The notes: generated by a model from the letters alone, not told the origin. Positions 34,586-43,345 are shown, counted from the stretch's first letter. The stretch: 64,000 bases of DNA from CAZKVJ01 sp964556225 (GCA_964556225.1 CAZKVJ010000003.1:62001-126000); one strand, 5' to 3'. Numbers and translations: made by a program.

Positions 34586-35676
34586 CCCTGACCGTGCACG
34601 GCAGGGTGGAGCTCGGCCGGTTCACGCTGCACGCCGACCTGACCGCCGAGCCCGGCGAGGTCGTAGCGCTCGTGGGACCGAACGGTTCGGGCAAGAGCAC
34701 CCTGCTGCACACGATCGCCGGCCTCCTCGCGCTCTCCGACGGTTCGGTGTCCATCCACGGCACGGCGGTCGACGATCCGGCGCGCGGTACGTGGGTCCCG
34801 CCCCATCGGCGGCGGGCCGGGTTCGTGTTCCAGGACCTGCGGCTGTTCCCGCACCTGAGCGTCGTCGACAACGTCGCCTACGGCCTGCGTCGTCAGGGCG
34901 TCGACCGGGTGGCCGCCCGGCGGCGGGCCGGCGAGTGGCTCGAGCGGGTCGGGATCCCCGAGCTGGCCCGGGTCCGCCCCCGCACCCTGTCGGGTGGCCA
35001 GGCGCAGCGCGTGGCGCTCGCCCGGGCCCTGGTGGTGGAGCCCGACGTCCTCCTGCTCGACGAGCCGATGAGCGCGCTCGACGCCGACAGCCGGCTGGCC
35101 GTGCGCGGCGAGCTCCGCCGTCACCTCGACGGCTACGAGGGGGTCGCGCTCGTCATCGCCCACGACCTCCTCGACGTCGTCGGACTGGCGGCCCGCGTGG
35201 TCGTGCTCGAGCACGGCCGCGTGGTGCAGGACACGACGCCGGCCGAGCTCAGAGCCCATCCCCGGACCGTGCATGCCGCAGCGCTCGTCGGGATGAACCT
35301 CCTCCACGGGGAGCGGCGCGGTGGCACGGTGATCCTGACCGGCGGATCCACGATCGAGCTCCCCGGTCCGGGGCCCGACGGGCCGGTCGACCTGATCTGC
35401 ACGCCGCAGGCCGTCAGCCTGTCGCCGGTGACGGAGCCGCTTCCCCCGGGCGCGTGGGTCTCGACGATCGTCGGTCTCGAGTCGGTCGGCGACCACGCCC
35501 GTGCCCGGCTGGTCGCACCGGTGCCGATCCGCAGCCGGGTCCCCATCGACGCGCTGCAGGACGGGCTGGCGCTCGACGCGAGCGTCGCCGTGCGGCTCGA
35601 CCCGACCCAGCTGCACGAGTACCCGGCCGATCGTCCAGCGGCTCCGGAACGAGAGGGGCTGGCCGTCAGTCCGTGA
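34582..35676 (+). CDS. modC: Molybdate ABC transporter ATPase (ModC)
   Basis: ATPase of 364 residues. Walker A GPNGSGKST, Q-loop FVFQDLRLFPHLSV, signature LSGGQAQRVALARAL, Walker B VLLLDEPMSALD, switch VIAHDLLDV. A C-terminal TOBE/molybdate-binding domain occupies about 290-364 (VSLSPVTEPL, STIVGLESVGDHARARL), as in ModC. Starts with a GTGA overlap with modB. Its last 11 bases overlap the convergent ACT-domain gene. Confidence 0.92.
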   Translation: MTLTVHGRVELGRFTLHADLTAEPGEVVALVGPNGSGKSTLLHTIAGLLALSDGSVSIHGTAVDDPARGTWVPPHRRRAGFVFQDLRLFPHLSVVDNVAYGLRRQGVDRVAARRRAGEWLERVGIPELARVRPRTLSGGQAQRVALARALVVEPDVLLLDEPMSALDADSRLAVRGELRRHLDGYEGVALVIAHDLLDVVGLAARVVVLEHGRVVQDTTPAELRAHPRTVHAAALVGMNLLHGERRGGTVILTGGSTIELPGPGPDGPVDLICTPQAVSLSPVTEPLPPGAWVSTIVGLESVGDHARARLVAPVPIRSRVPIDALQDGLALDASVAVRLDPTQLHEYPADRPAAPEREGLAVSP

Positions 35677-36181
35677 GCTCGATGTCGACCATGAGGTGCG
35701 CCGCCAGCGCCTCGAGCTCGGCGCGCAGCTGCGCGATCGGCACGGACGGCGGCAGCACCACGGTGGCCGTCGCCTCGAAGAGCAGCTCCGCAGCCATCGG
35801 CGCGTCGCGGGTCGTGGTGGCCAGCTCCTCGATGTTCGCCCCTGCGGCGGCCAGCGCGGCCGACACCGCGTGGACGAGGCCCGGCTGGTCGGTGCCTACG
35901 AGCTCGAGCGTGCACCGGTGGCCACCGGGCGCGGCCGGCGCATCGGTGCGCTCGGCCGTGACGTGCGCCAGGCCGTCGGCGGTCAGCGACCGCAGCGCCT
36001 CCTGCAGCGCCGCGGCGCGCCCATCCGGCACGGTGACCTCGACGATGCCGGCGAACTTGCCGCCGAGGCGAGCCATCCGGCTGCGCTCCCAGCTCCCGCC
36101 GTGGTGGGAGATCAGCCCGGAGAGGCTGTCGACGATGCCGGGCCGGTCGTCGCCGAGAACCGTGAGCACGAGGGTCGCCAT
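35666..36181 (-). CDS. Tandem ACT-domain protein (GcvR-like)
   Basis: Cytoplasmic protein of 171 residues composed of two ACT domains and nothing else: VLTVLGDDRPGIVDSLSGLI at the start and LELVGTDQPGLVHAVSAALA near residue 95. Both have the GxDxPG(I/L)V ligand loop. The layout equals GcvR/ACR-type regulators that sense amino acids. It sits downstream of the aromatic meta-cleavage operon (16-base gap) and may be co-transcribed, although no functional link is evident. It overlaps modC by 11 bp at the 3' end. Confidence 0.85.
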   Translation of the reverse strand: MATLVLTVLGDDRPGIVDSLSGLISHHGGSWERSRMARLGGKFAGIVEVTVPDGRAAALQEALRSLTADGLAHVTAERTDAPAAPGGHRCTLELVGTDQPGLVHAVSAALAAAGANIEELATTTRDAPMAAELLFEATATVVLPPSVPIAQLRAELEALAAHLMVDIELTD

Positions 36182-36197
36182 GGCCTCACGGTAACGG

Positions 36198-36617
36198 TCA
36201 CTCGTGGAAGTGTGCGCCCTCGGCGGTGACGAGCAGCACCGTTCGCTGCTGCTCGTCCAGCACGCCGCGGAGGGAGTCCGGGTCGGGCCGCTCGCCACCG
36301 CCGAGCGCTGCGAAGACGTCGGCGGTGAGCTCGGCCCGCCGCGGGTCGGCGTCGATGCACTCCGCTGTGCCGTTGAGCACGAGGTGGGCGCGTCCGTCCG
36401 GGACGGCGAGCGACACCCGCGGCTGGCGGAGGGCGTTGTGCCACTTCGCCGTGTACGCCTTGACCGAGATCGCCAGACGCCCGTCGTCGAGGACGGCGTA
36501 GCCGACCATCGACTGCTGCGGGGAACCGTCGCGCCGCCCGGTGGCGAGGATCGCCCACCTGTGGGCGCGGAGGAACTCGTCCTCCCGTGGTCCGAGCGTT
36601 GGCGAGGCGTCAGGCAT
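36198..36617 (-). CDS. PPOX-class F420/FMN-dependent protein
   Basis: Split-barrel flavin/deazaflavin-binding protein of 139 residues. RWAILATGRRDGSPQQSMVG is the first strand pair of the pyridoxamine-phosphate-oxidase fold; ISVKAYTAKWHNALRQPRVS carries the KxxN-type phosphate contact. The actinobacterial setting favours F420 as cofactor. The start overlaps the end of the FAD monooxygenase gene by 8 bp, so it is part of the ring-cleavage operon. Possible roles are reduction of a ring intermediate or supply of reduced cofactor. Full length, unlike the truncated PPOX fragment at 27280. Confidence 0.83.
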   Translation of the reverse strand: MPDASPTLGPREDEFLRAHRWAILATGRRDGSPQQSMVGYAVLDDGRLAISVKAYTAKWHNALRQPRVSLAVPDGRAHLVLNGTAECIDADPRRAELTADVFAALGGGERPDPDSLRGVLDEQQRTVLLVTAEGAHFHE

Positions 36618-38076
36618 CTGGTCCTCCCAGGAGTGAGGCGACGGGCGGGGGCGGGATCTCGAGTGTCGGACCGGCGAACATCAGGTAGCGGTCGGGGCGG
36701 ATCACTGCGACATCGGTGCCGGTGGCGTCGAGCACGGCGTCGAGCCCTGGATGGTCGTCGGCGGCGAGCAGGGCCGCGCCCCGAGCCGTCCACCAGCTCG
36801 GCGCCGGCCCGTGGTGACCGGTCCGGGTGACGACGGCGAAGCGCTGGCCGACGAGGTCGTCGAGCCGGGTCCCCGCAACCACGGGCTGGACCGCCTGCTG
36901 CCCGCCACCGGCACCGACGAGGGGGCCCGGCTCGAGCGGGGGCAGGGGCACCTCGGTCGCCGGCTCAGTCCCTCCCGCCTGTGCGGCCAGCAGGTCGGCG
37001 TCCCGGGCCGCCGCCACGGCGACGTCGGTGGTGCAGATGATGCGTCCGAACGCCACCGCCGCCCCGACGATCGCTCGCACCTGCGGCTCGCGCTCGGTCT
37101 GGTAGGTGTCGAGCAGGCGGTCGGAAGCACCACCCCGGATCACGGCGTCGAGCTTCCACGCCAGGTTCGCGGCGTCCCGGATCCCGGCGCACATCCCCTG
37201 CCCGAGGAACGGTGGCGTCTGGTGGGCGGCATCGCCGGCGAGCAGGACGCGCCCGCGCCGCCACTCGGTGGCGATCAGTCCGTGGAACGTGTACACGGCG
37301 GAGCGCTCGACCTCGACGTCGGCGGGGTCGACCCACGGCGCCATCAGCTCGTGGGCGCGAGTGGCGGTGTTGACGTCGTCGGTCCGCTCGCCGGGGAGCA
37401 GCATGAACTCGAACCGGAAGCGGGGAGCCGGCATGGGCACGAGCGTGTGCGGCCGGGCCGGATCGCATACCTGCAGCGCCCGGTCGGTGGGAGGGGCGAC
37501 ACCGTCGCGGAGGATCACGTCGAGCACGAGCCACGGCTCCTCGAACGCAAGGTCGTCCATCGTGATGGCGAGCTGCTTGCGCACGGTCGACCGCGCGCCA
37601 TCGCAGCCGACGGCGTACGGCGCCGTCACCGTGGAGCCGTCGTCGAGGTGGAGCACCACGTCGTCGCCGCGGTCGTCGACGCGGTCCACGGCGGTGCCGA
37701 GGCGGAGCTGCGCGCCGTGGCGCACCGCCGCCGCCCGCAGCGCGTGCTCCAGCCCCGGCTGGTGGAAGAGGATCGATGCCGGCCATCCGGATGGCGTCCG
37801 CTCGCTCGGGCGCATCGACATCAGCACCTGCCGGTCGGCGCTGAGGAAGTCCATGCCCGGGTTGACGATGGTGGACGGCGCCAGGTCGTCTGCGCATCCG
37901 AGCTCCTGGAAGACCCGCATGATCTCCTGATCGAAGTGCGCGGCACGCGGGAGGGGGAACAGCTCGACGTCACGGTCGAGCGCGAACACCCGCAGCCCTC
38001 GCCGGGCCAGGAGCCCGGCCAGGACCACACCGACCGGTCCGCAGCCGACGATCGCGACGTCGCAGTCGTGGGTCAT
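36610..38076 (-). CDS. FAD-dependent aromatic hydroxylase (MhpA-like)
   Basis: Class A flavoprotein monooxygenase of 488 residues. FAD-binding GxGxxG is CDVAIVGCGPVGVVLAGLLA (about 4-23), the DG motif is VGCDGARSTVRKQL, and GRVLLAGDAAHQTPPFLGQG is the GD motif. The C-terminal thioredoxin-like part resembles MhpA/PheA hydroxylases. The product would be a catechol, the substrate of the extradiol enzyme whose gene overlaps it by 4 bp (ATGA). The pathway order hydroxylase - ring cleavage - FAH hydrolase is consistent with 3-hydroxyphenylpropionate-type degradation, but the exact aromatic is unknown. Confidence 0.9.
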   Translation of the reverse strand: MTHDCDVAIVGCGPVGVVLAGLLARRGLRVFALDRDVELFPLPRAAHFDQEIMRVFQELGCADDLAPSTIVNPGMDFLSADRQVLMSMRPSERTPSGWPASILFHQPGLEHALRAAAVRHGAQLRLGTAVDRVDDRGDDVVLHLDDGSTVTAPYAVGCDGARSTVRKQLAITMDDLAFEEPWLVLDVILRDGVAPPTDRALQVCDPARPHTLVPMPAPRFRFEFMLLPGERTDDVNTATRAHELMAPWVDPADVEVERSAVYTFHGLIATEWRRGRVLLAGDAAHQTPPFLGQGMCAGIRDAANLAWKLDAVIRGGASDRLLDTYQTEREPQVRAIVGAAVAFGRIICTTDVAVAAARDADLLAAQAGGTEPATEVPLPPLEPGPLVGAGGGQQAVQPVVAGTRLDDLVGQRFAVVTRTGHHGPAPSWWTARGAALLAADDHPGLDAVLDATGTDVAVIRPDRYLMFAGPTLEIPPPPVASLLGGPDA

Positions 38077-39005
38077 GGCTGTCGGGCCCATGCGGCCTGG
38101 AGCTCGGCGAGGTCCGTCGGGGCGATGAACTCGGCGGGGATGTCGGGTCCCCACGCGTTCGCCACGTGCTCGAAGCCGAAGGTGGTTCGGCCGCCGTTCT
38201 CCCAGGCGTCGTCGTCATCGATGACATCCATGTCGCTGTAGAGCTCGACGAACGAGCCCGACGGATCGCGCAGGTACCAGTAGTAGTTCGACCCGATGAA
38301 GTGACGGCCGAACCCCCACGCGTGGCGGGACGCGTCGGCACGGATCAGCGCCGTGGCGGCGTGGCCGACGTGGTCGACGTCGTCGCACTCCCACGAGTAG
38401 TGCTGCAGCAGGGGGACCGGTGAGCCCACCAGGGCCACGTTGTGGTGGTCCGTCGAGCAGCGCAGGAAGGCGATCACTCCCTCCATCTGGTCGCTGACCT
38501 TGAGCCCGAGGCCGTCGACCAGCAGGTCGCGGGTGCCGGCCAGATCCGGCGTGCCGATCACGAGGTGGCCGAGCCGGCGCGGTGGGCGGGCGGTGCCGAA
38601 CACGCCGTCTGCCCGGGCGTTGCGGCGGCTCACCGATCCTGGCCGGTTGTACGCCGGCGCCTCGGGCCCGACGGGGGGCTCCCAGCGTTCGGCGACGACG
38701 AGGCGCAGGGCCACCTTGGACGCGGGGTCGACGACCTCGAGGACGCCGTCACCTCGCGACGGGGCGAGCCCTCGCTCGCGGAGGCGGCGCGCCCCCTCCT
38801 CGAGCGTGGCATCGTCTTCGGCGCCGATGTCGACGCGTAGCAGGCGCCGGAAGGGGTGCTCCTCGACGCGCACCTGAACACCCCCGTCGGTGCCGCCGAA
38901 GCCGCCGGCACCGTCGTCCTGGAGGCCCATCTCCGCATAGAAGCCGCTGAGCGCGCCAGGGTCGGGCACACCGATGTGCATGCCGAGGAGCCGATGCAGG
39001 CCCAT
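38073..39005 (-). CDS. Type I extradiol dioxygenase (VOC family)
   Basis: Two-domain vicinal-oxygen-chelate protein of 310 residues that cleaves catechols next to the diol. The Fe(II) ligands are visible: His in RRLGHLVIGTPD, His in LLQHYSWECDD and Glu in SFVELYSDMD, all in the C-terminal domain; GNYYWYLRDP-like SNYYWYLRDPSGS is the usual active-site strand. Coupled at both ends (TGATG with the FAH gene, ATGA with the hydroxylase). It supplies the ring-fission step of the operon. Confidence 0.9.
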   Translation of the reverse strand: MGLHRLLGMHIGVPDPGALSGFYAEMGLQDDGAGGFGGTDGGVQVRVEEHPFRRLLRVDIGAEDDATLEEGARRLRERGLAPSRGDGVLEVVDPASKVALRLVVAERWEPPVGPEAPAYNRPGSVSRRNARADGVFGTARPPRRLGHLVIGTPDLAGTRDLLVDGLGLKVSDQMEGVIAFLRCSTDHHNVALVGSPVPLLQHYSWECDDVDHVGHAATALIRADASRHAWGFGRHFIGSNYYWYLRDPSGSFVELYSDMDVIDDDDAWENGGRTTFGFEHVANAWGPDIPAEFIAPTDLAELQAAWARQP

Positions 39006-39850
39006 CAGGCGCTCACCTTCACGCAGCGGTTGGCGAGACGGCCGATGCCGGCTGCTCCCGACTCGATGAGCTCGCCGTCGCCGAGGAACCGGCCGCGGGC
39101 ACCACCGACGCCCGACGGCGTCCCGGTGAAGATCAGATCACCCGGTGCGAGCGTGCAGATCGCAGAGAGGTAGGCCACGAGCTCGGCCACGCTGAAGATC
39201 AGGTCGCTGGTGCGGGCGTGCTGCATCCGCTCGCCGGCCACGTCGCACCACAGCTCGATGTCGTCGGGGTCGGGGAACGAGTCGACCGACACCAGCGCCG
39301 GTCCGATCGGACCGTAGGTGTCGAAGCTCTTGCCGAGACAGAACTGGGGTGGGGTCCCGGTGAGCTGCACGATGCGGTCGCTGACGTCCTGCCCGAGGGT
39401 CAGGCCGGCCACGTGCGACCAGGCCCGATCACGAGCGATGTCGCGCCCGCCGATGCCGATCGCGACGACGAGCTCCACCTCCCAGTCCACTGCGTCGCCG
39501 CTCAGCACGACGTCGCCCGTTGGGCCGGTGAGACAGCTCGGGAACTTCGTGAACGTCAGCGGCGCCGGGGGCAGCTCGAGCCCCGACTCGGCGGCATGAG
39601 AGCGGTAGTTGAGGCCGATGCCGAAGACCTTCGACGGTCGGGGGACGCAGGGGCCGAGCACCTCGGGCTCAACCACGCCGTCGGGAGGCCGGGTCGCCAA
39701 GGTGTCATGGAGCGCGTGCAGCTCGGCGTGGCGGGCGACCGCTGCCATCGGGTCGGCGAGGGACGGGTCCTTCGAGACGGCGGCAAGGTCGTGCCAGGAG
39801 CCGTCGTGCTCGAGGGCAGCCCGGCCAGCGACGTTGAGGAGACGGAACAT
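39005..39850 (-). CDS. Fumarylacetoacetate-hydrolase-family enzyme
   Basis: FAH-family hydrolase/hydratase/isomerase of 281 residues. VFGIGLNYRSHAAESG opens the domain; the metal-binding acids lie in VDWEVELVVAIG and GQDVSDR; FTKFPSCLTGP and LAPGDLIFTGTPSGVG are typical. It would hydrolyse or hydrate the meta-cleavage product. First gene of the operon, reading away from the divergent GntR regulator. ATG at 39850 is weakly supported by GGCGAG just upstream; no better start is seen. Confidence 0.9.
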   Translation of the reverse strand: MFRLLNVAGRAALEHDGSWHDLAAVSKDPSLADPMAAVARHAELHALHDTLATRPPDGVVEPEVLGPCVPRPSKVFGIGLNYRSHAAESGLELPPAPLTFTKFPSCLTGPTGDVVLSGDAVDWEVELVVAIGIGGRDIARDRAWSHVAGLTLGQDVSDRIVQLTGTPPQFCLGKSFDTYGPIGPALVSVDSFPDPDDIELWCDVAGERMQHARTSDLIFSVAELVAYLSAICTLAPGDLIFTGTPSGVGGARGRFLGDGELIESGAAGIGRLANRCVKVSA

Positions 39851-39860
39851 CTCGCCATCT

Positions 39861-39895
39861 TCTATAGATTCTTTTCTGGAGTCAAGTGCTAGGGT
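39861..39895 (+). promoter_or_regulatory. GntR/meta-cleavage divergent regulatory region
   Basis: The 8-bp palindrome TCTATAGA (39861-39868) lies in the 51-base gap between the FAH gene and gntR and resembles the core of FCD-type GntR operators. TAGGGT (39890-39895) is six bases before the gntR ATG, again a leaderless layout. On the minus strand TTGACT (39885-39880) could be the -35 of the catabolic operon. Confidence 0.5.
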
Positions 39896-39901
39896 GCTGC
39901 C

Positions 39902-40558
39902 ATGTCTCCGAGCACCGCCGTGCCACCGACGCGAGCCGAGTGGGTCGACGCGAAGCTGCGACGTGCCATCCTGCGCGGTGAGCTGGCCCCGGGCGAGCGG
40001 CTGCGCGCCGAGCACCTCGCCGAGCGTTGGGGTGTCTCGCCGACCCCGCTGCGGGAGACGTTCATGCGCCTCGCCGGGGAGGGGCTCGTGGTGATCGAGC
40101 CCCAGCGTGGCGCGAGGGTCGCCTCGCTCGACGTGGACGAAGCCGCCGAGCTCTACGAGCTGCGCCTGCTGCTCGACCCGGTCGCGCTCGAGCGTTCGAT
40201 GACCGCCGCGGCGGGCGACGCTTCCTTCCTCGCCGAGGTCGAGCGCGCCCACGAACGGCTCAGCGCGCCGCACCAGTCCGTCGCCGACCTGCACGAGTCG
40301 CACCGGTCCTTCCATCTCACCCTGGTCTCGCGGTGCCCGAACCGCCGGTTGCTCCGCCAGGTCGAGCAGCTGCTCGACCACTCGCAGCGGTTCCACGCCG
40401 TCGGTGTCGCGACGCTGCGACGATCGGACCCCACGGCGGAGCACCGACAGCTGGTCGAGGCGGTCACCGCCGCCGACCGCGCGGCCGCGGTGCGGGTGCT
40501 GCGCGATCACCTCCGGGCCACGCTCGACGCCGTGCGCGACGCGGCCCGCCCGTCATGA
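39902..40558 (+). CDS. GntR-family regulator, FCD type
   Basis: Repressor of 218 residues: N-terminal winged helix (KLRRAILRGELAPGERLRAE, AERWGVSPTPLRETFMRLAG) and an all-helical FCD ligand domain with the metal-binding histidines in HESHRSFHLTLV, EHRQLVEAV and LRDHLRATL. Divergent from the FAH-VOC-hydroxylase operon, which it very likely controls in response to an acid intermediate. The ATG is six bases behind a -10-like element. Overlaps the convergent SDR by 6 bp. Confidence 0.93.
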   Translation: MSPSTAVPPTRAEWVDAKLRRAILRGELAPGERLRAEHLAERWGVSPTPLRETFMRLAGEGLVVIEPQRGARVASLDVDEAAELYELRLLLDPVALERSMTAAAGDASFLAEVERAHERLSAPHQSVADLHESHRSFHLTLVSRCPNRRLLRQVEQLLDHSQRFHAVGVATLRRSDPTAEHRQLVEAVTAADRAAAVRVLRDHLRATLDAVRDAARPS

Positions 40559-41362
40559 CACCACGAGGCCGCCGTCGCAGGTCAGGATCTCGCCGACGGT
40601 GAAGGCCCCCGCCCGGGACGCGAGGAAGATGGCCGTCCCGGCGACGTCCTCCGCCGTGCCGATCCGGCCCCGGGGCATGCCGCGCCCGAACGCCTCCCAG
40701 TCGGTGCCCTCCACGTCGCCGCCGGTGCCGATGCCGGTGCTCAGCATCCACGTCGGGAACGGGCCGGGAGCGATGGCGTTGACGAGCACGTTGCGTCGCA
40801 CCAGCCCGGCGGCCATCTGACGGGTGAGGGCGTGGACGGCTGCCTTGGAAGGACCGTACGACCAGTTCTCGAACGCCGGCGTGCGGATCCCGTCGATCGA
40901 ACCGATGTTGATGACCCGGGCCGGATCCTCTGGTGTGGCCGCCGCCTCGAGCAGCGGGAGCATCCGCTGGGTCAGGAAGAAGACGCCCTTCACGTTCGTG
41001 TCCATCACCTTGTCCCAGCCGACCTCGGGGAACTCGTCGAGCGGGGCGCCCCACGAGGCGCCGGCGTTGTTGACGAGCACGTGGACCTGCTGCTCGTGGG
41101 TGCGCAGTGCAGCGACGAGCGCGTCGACGCCGGCGAGGTTGGACAGGTCGGCGGGGATGGACACGCACGTGCCGCCGTACGCGTCGGCGAGCCGGGCGGC
41201 CGTGGCGTCGCAGACCGTGGCCTTGCGGGAGCTGATGTAGACGCTGGCGCCGTTGGCCAGGAAGCCGGCGGCGATCATCTCGCCGATCCCGCGCGAACCG
41301 CCGGTCACGACGACGACCTTGCCGCGCACGGAGAAGAGGTCGGTGATGGACAGCTTCGGCAT
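40553..41362 (-). CDS. Short-chain dehydrogenase/reductase
   Basis: Classical SDR of 269 residues with all motifs: VVTGGSRGIGEMI, VLVNNAGASWG, NIGSIDGIRTP (catalytic Ser), YGPSKAAVH (Tyr and Lys) and the C-terminal GEILTCDGGLVVS. AAAGGGA lies six bases before the ATG. Convergent with gntR and divergent from the SCO6745-like gene. Similar to ketoreductase-type SDRs; the substrate is unknown and membership in the aromatic pathway is not supported by orientation. Confidence 0.92.
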   Translation of the reverse strand: MPKLSITDLFSVRGKVVVVTGGSRGIGEMIAAGFLANGASVYISSRKATVCDATAARLADAYGGTCVSIPADLSNLAGVDALVAALRTHEQQVHVLVNNAGASWGAPLDEFPEVGWDKVMDTNVKGVFFLTQRMLPLLEAAATPEDPARVINIGSIDGIRTPAFENWSYGPSKAAVHALTRQMAAGLVRRNVLVNAIAPGPFPTWMLSTGIGTGGDVEGTDWEAFGRGMPRGRIGTAEDVAGTAIFLASRAGAFTVGEILTCDGGLVVS

Positions 41363-41455
41363 CGGGGTCCCTTTCGTCGGTCGTGGTTCCCGTCATCCTG
41401 CTAGAACGCCACCGCGCCCGACGCGGCGGGATGCCGGGACCGAGGAGGAACGACG

Positions 41456-42343
41456 ATGGACGACCTGTCGCAGAAGGCCCGCCGGCTTGCCGGCGCACTC
41501 GAGCCCTTCGCCGGCCAGGTGTACTTCTCGCCCGAATGCCACGAGGGCTACGCCCGGCTCGGGTTCGGTGCGAGCCCGGGTGAGTTCAACGGCGTGGCCG
41601 GGCCGGAGCCGAGCGCCTACTTCTGCTCTCGTGGGTCGGTGATGGGGCAGGTGGCCGGAGAGGTCGTCGCAGCCGCGTTCGGCGTGTTCAGCCCGGCGGT
41701 GGTCGTCCCGTTGGTCGACGCCGGCTGGCAGATCACCGATGCGACGACGATCTGCGCCGCCCGTGACGCCGGCGCCATCGGCCAGCTCACCCGCATCCTG
41801 GGCGACGAGCCGGCTGGCATCGGCCGGGTCGCCGAGCTGCTCGGGCGCGCTGTCGATCCGCTCCGGCCTGAGGGCAAGGCGCTGTTCGCGGGCCAGATGT
41901 CGCTCGACCTGCCGGGGTCCCCGATGGGCGACGCCTGGCGTCAGGCGGATCGCCTGCGCGAGTACCGCGGCGACGTGCACATCGCCGCCTGGGTCAGCGC
42001 CGGGCTCGACGCCTGCGAGATGTGCCTCCTGACGGAGCCCTATTGGGGGCTTCCCCTGCGCACCTACTCGCGCACCCGTGGCTGGACCGGCGACGAGTTC
42101 GACGCCGCCGAGGAGCGCCTGATCCGGCGCGGCCTGCTGAGCGACGGCGGGCTCACCGACGAGGGTCGCGCCCTTCGCGAAGCCATCGAGGTGACGACGG
42201 ATCGCTGCTGTGAGCCGGCGATCGACGCGCTCGGTGACGACCTCGACGAGCTGTTGTCGCTGTTGCTGCCGTGGGGCGCCGCGATCCGCGAGGCGAAGGG
42301 CTACCCGGCGAGCGGCCCCCACGACCTGGCCGGGCTCAGCTGA
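41456..42343 (+). CDS. SCO6745-family conserved protein
   Basis: Protein of 295 residues that I match to the actinobacterial SCO6745-like family of unknown function: N-terminal RRLAGALEPFAGQVYFSPEC, a glycine-rich EFNGVAGPEPSAYFCSRGSV, and a C-terminal winged-helix-like segment (LIRRGLLSDGGLTDEGRALR). No catalytic motif is evident. GAGGA precedes the ATG by about six bases. Convergent with the epoxide-hydrolase-like gene, with one base between the stops. Confidence 0.75.
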   Translation: MDDLSQKARRLAGALEPFAGQVYFSPECHEGYARLGFGASPGEFNGVAGPEPSAYFCSRGSVMGQVAGEVVAAAFGVFSPAVVVPLVDAGWQITDATTICAARDAGAIGQLTRILGDEPAGIGRVAELLGRAVDPLRPEGKALFAGQMSLDLPGSPMGDAWRQADRLREYRGDVHIAAWVSAGLDACEMCLLTEPYWGLPLRTYSRTRGWTGDEFDAAEERLIRRGLLSDGGLTDEGRALREAIEVTTDRCCEPAIDALGDDLDELLSLLLPWGAAIREAKGYPASGPHDLAGLS

Positions 42344-42344
42344 A

Positions 42345-42728
42345 TCACGCGCCCGTCAGCTCGCCGAGCTGGCGGACGTAGGTCCCCATGTCGAAGTAGT
42401 CACGCCACAGCGTGAGCCGGCCGTCGCCGTCCACCTCGAACACGCCGGCCACCGGGAGCTCGAGCCAGCCGTCGCCGATGCGGAACCGGTCGAGGCGCTC
42501 GTTCACCACGACGCGTCCCGCCTCGAGCTGACGGAGGACCTGCCAGTCGACCTCGTCGACGGGGTCGAGGAAGCTGCGCAGCGTCGCGGCGAGCCCCTCA
42601 TGGCCGACGATCGGCGAGATCGGCATGTTCTCGTACGAGATCCCGGGTGCCGTCATGGCGACGGCGGCGTCGATGTCCTTGCGCTCGATCGCCTCGATGA
42701 ACCGGGCGACGGCCTCTGACGGTGTCAT
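42345..42728 (-). CDS. Limonene-1,2-epoxide-hydrolase-like (NTF2-fold) protein
   Basis: NTF2-like alpha+beta barrel of 127 residues. The pattern of limonene epoxide hydrolases and Mycobacterium EphG is present: Asn/Tyr in ISYENMPISPIVG, Arg and Asp in VVNERLDRFRIG, and the second Asp in LWRDYFDMGTY, giving the Asp-Arg-Asp triad. It would open an epoxide with water. A standalone gene between SCO6745-like and mazF. Relation to the P450s, which could make epoxides, is a guess. Confidence 0.85.
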   Translation of the reverse strand: MTPSEAVARFIEAIERKDIDAAVAMTAPGISYENMPISPIVGHEGLAATLRSFLDPVDEVDWQVLRQLEAGRVVVNERLDRFRIGDGWLELPVAGVFEVDGDGRLTLWRDYFDMGTYVRQLGELTGA

Positions 42729-42771
42729 GTCGCGAGACTACGGCGCCCTCGTGCGGGGCGAACCCGCGTGG

Positions 42772-43119
42772 TCACAGCGCGAGATGCAGCCGCAGTGCCT
42801 CGTCGAGGTCGGATTGGAGCTCACCCGTCACGACCCCGACCTGACGTCCGACTCGTTGCACATCGATCGAGCGGACCTGCTCGGCTTGTGCCTTGGAATC
42901 GGTGGCCAACCCGGTCAGGGAGGCGGGGAGCAGCACCTGGAACGGGTAGACGCGATCGGTGTTGGAGGTCACCGGGACCACCGTGACCACGCCACGGCCG
43001 AGACGCTCGGCGGTGCTGTTGGCACCGTCATTGCTCACGATGACCGCTGGCCGCAGCTTGTCGGCTTCAGCGCCTCGCACGGGTTCGAGATCGACGAGGC
43101 GGATCTCGCCGCGCCGCAT
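42772..43119 (-). CDS. mazF: MazF-family endoribonuclease toxin
   Basis: Type II toxin of 115 residues. RRGEIRLVDLEPVRGAEADK and RPAVIVSNDGAN carry the conserved Arg/RPAVIVS core; VVPVTSNTDRVYPFQVLLP and KAQAEQVRSIDVQRVG complete the fold. It would cut mRNA at short sequences when free of antitoxin. The ATG shares one base with the antitoxin stop (TGATG), the usual coupling. It is an intact module, not degenerate. Confidence 0.93.
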   Translation of the reverse strand: MRRGEIRLVDLEPVRGAEADKLRPAVIVSNDGANSTAERLGRGVVTVVPVTSNTDRVYPFQVLLPASLTGLATDSKAQAEQVRSIDVQRVGRQVGVVTGELQSDLDEALRLHLAL

Positions 43120-43337
43120 CAGCGTTGCCCGTCGCCGCTGGTCGCGTCCCAGAGCGCAGCGGCGCCGTCAGTCTCCCATTCGGTCCAGGCCGCCTCGTAG
43201 GCCTCGCCGAGCTCAGACGCCCGGAGGAGCCGGACCGCCTTGTGGAGCACCGCGGAGCGCGACGGATACCCCTCGCGCTCCGCGTAGTCGTCGAGGAACT
43301 CGACGTCGACATCGGGGAGGCTGACGCTCACCTTCAC
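43119..43337 (-). CDS. mazE: Ribbon-helix-helix antitoxin of MazF
   Basis: Antitoxin of 72 residues. KVSVSLPDVDVEFLDDYAER and YPSRSAVLHKAVRLLR form a ribbon-helix-helix DNA-binding domain; the acidic tail (EAYEAAWTEWETDGAAALWD) would wrap the toxin. Start GTG at 43337. Upstream lie repeated CTACC/GGTAG half-sites, the probable autoregulatory operator. This RHH type matches mycobacterial MazE9-like antitoxins rather than the AbrB-type E. coli MazE. Confidence 0.9.
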   Translation of the reverse strand: MKVSVSLPDVDVEFLDDYAEREGYPSRSAVLHKAVRLLRASELGEAYEAAWTEWETDGAAALWDATSGDGQR

Positions 43338-43345
43338 ACCGGCAT

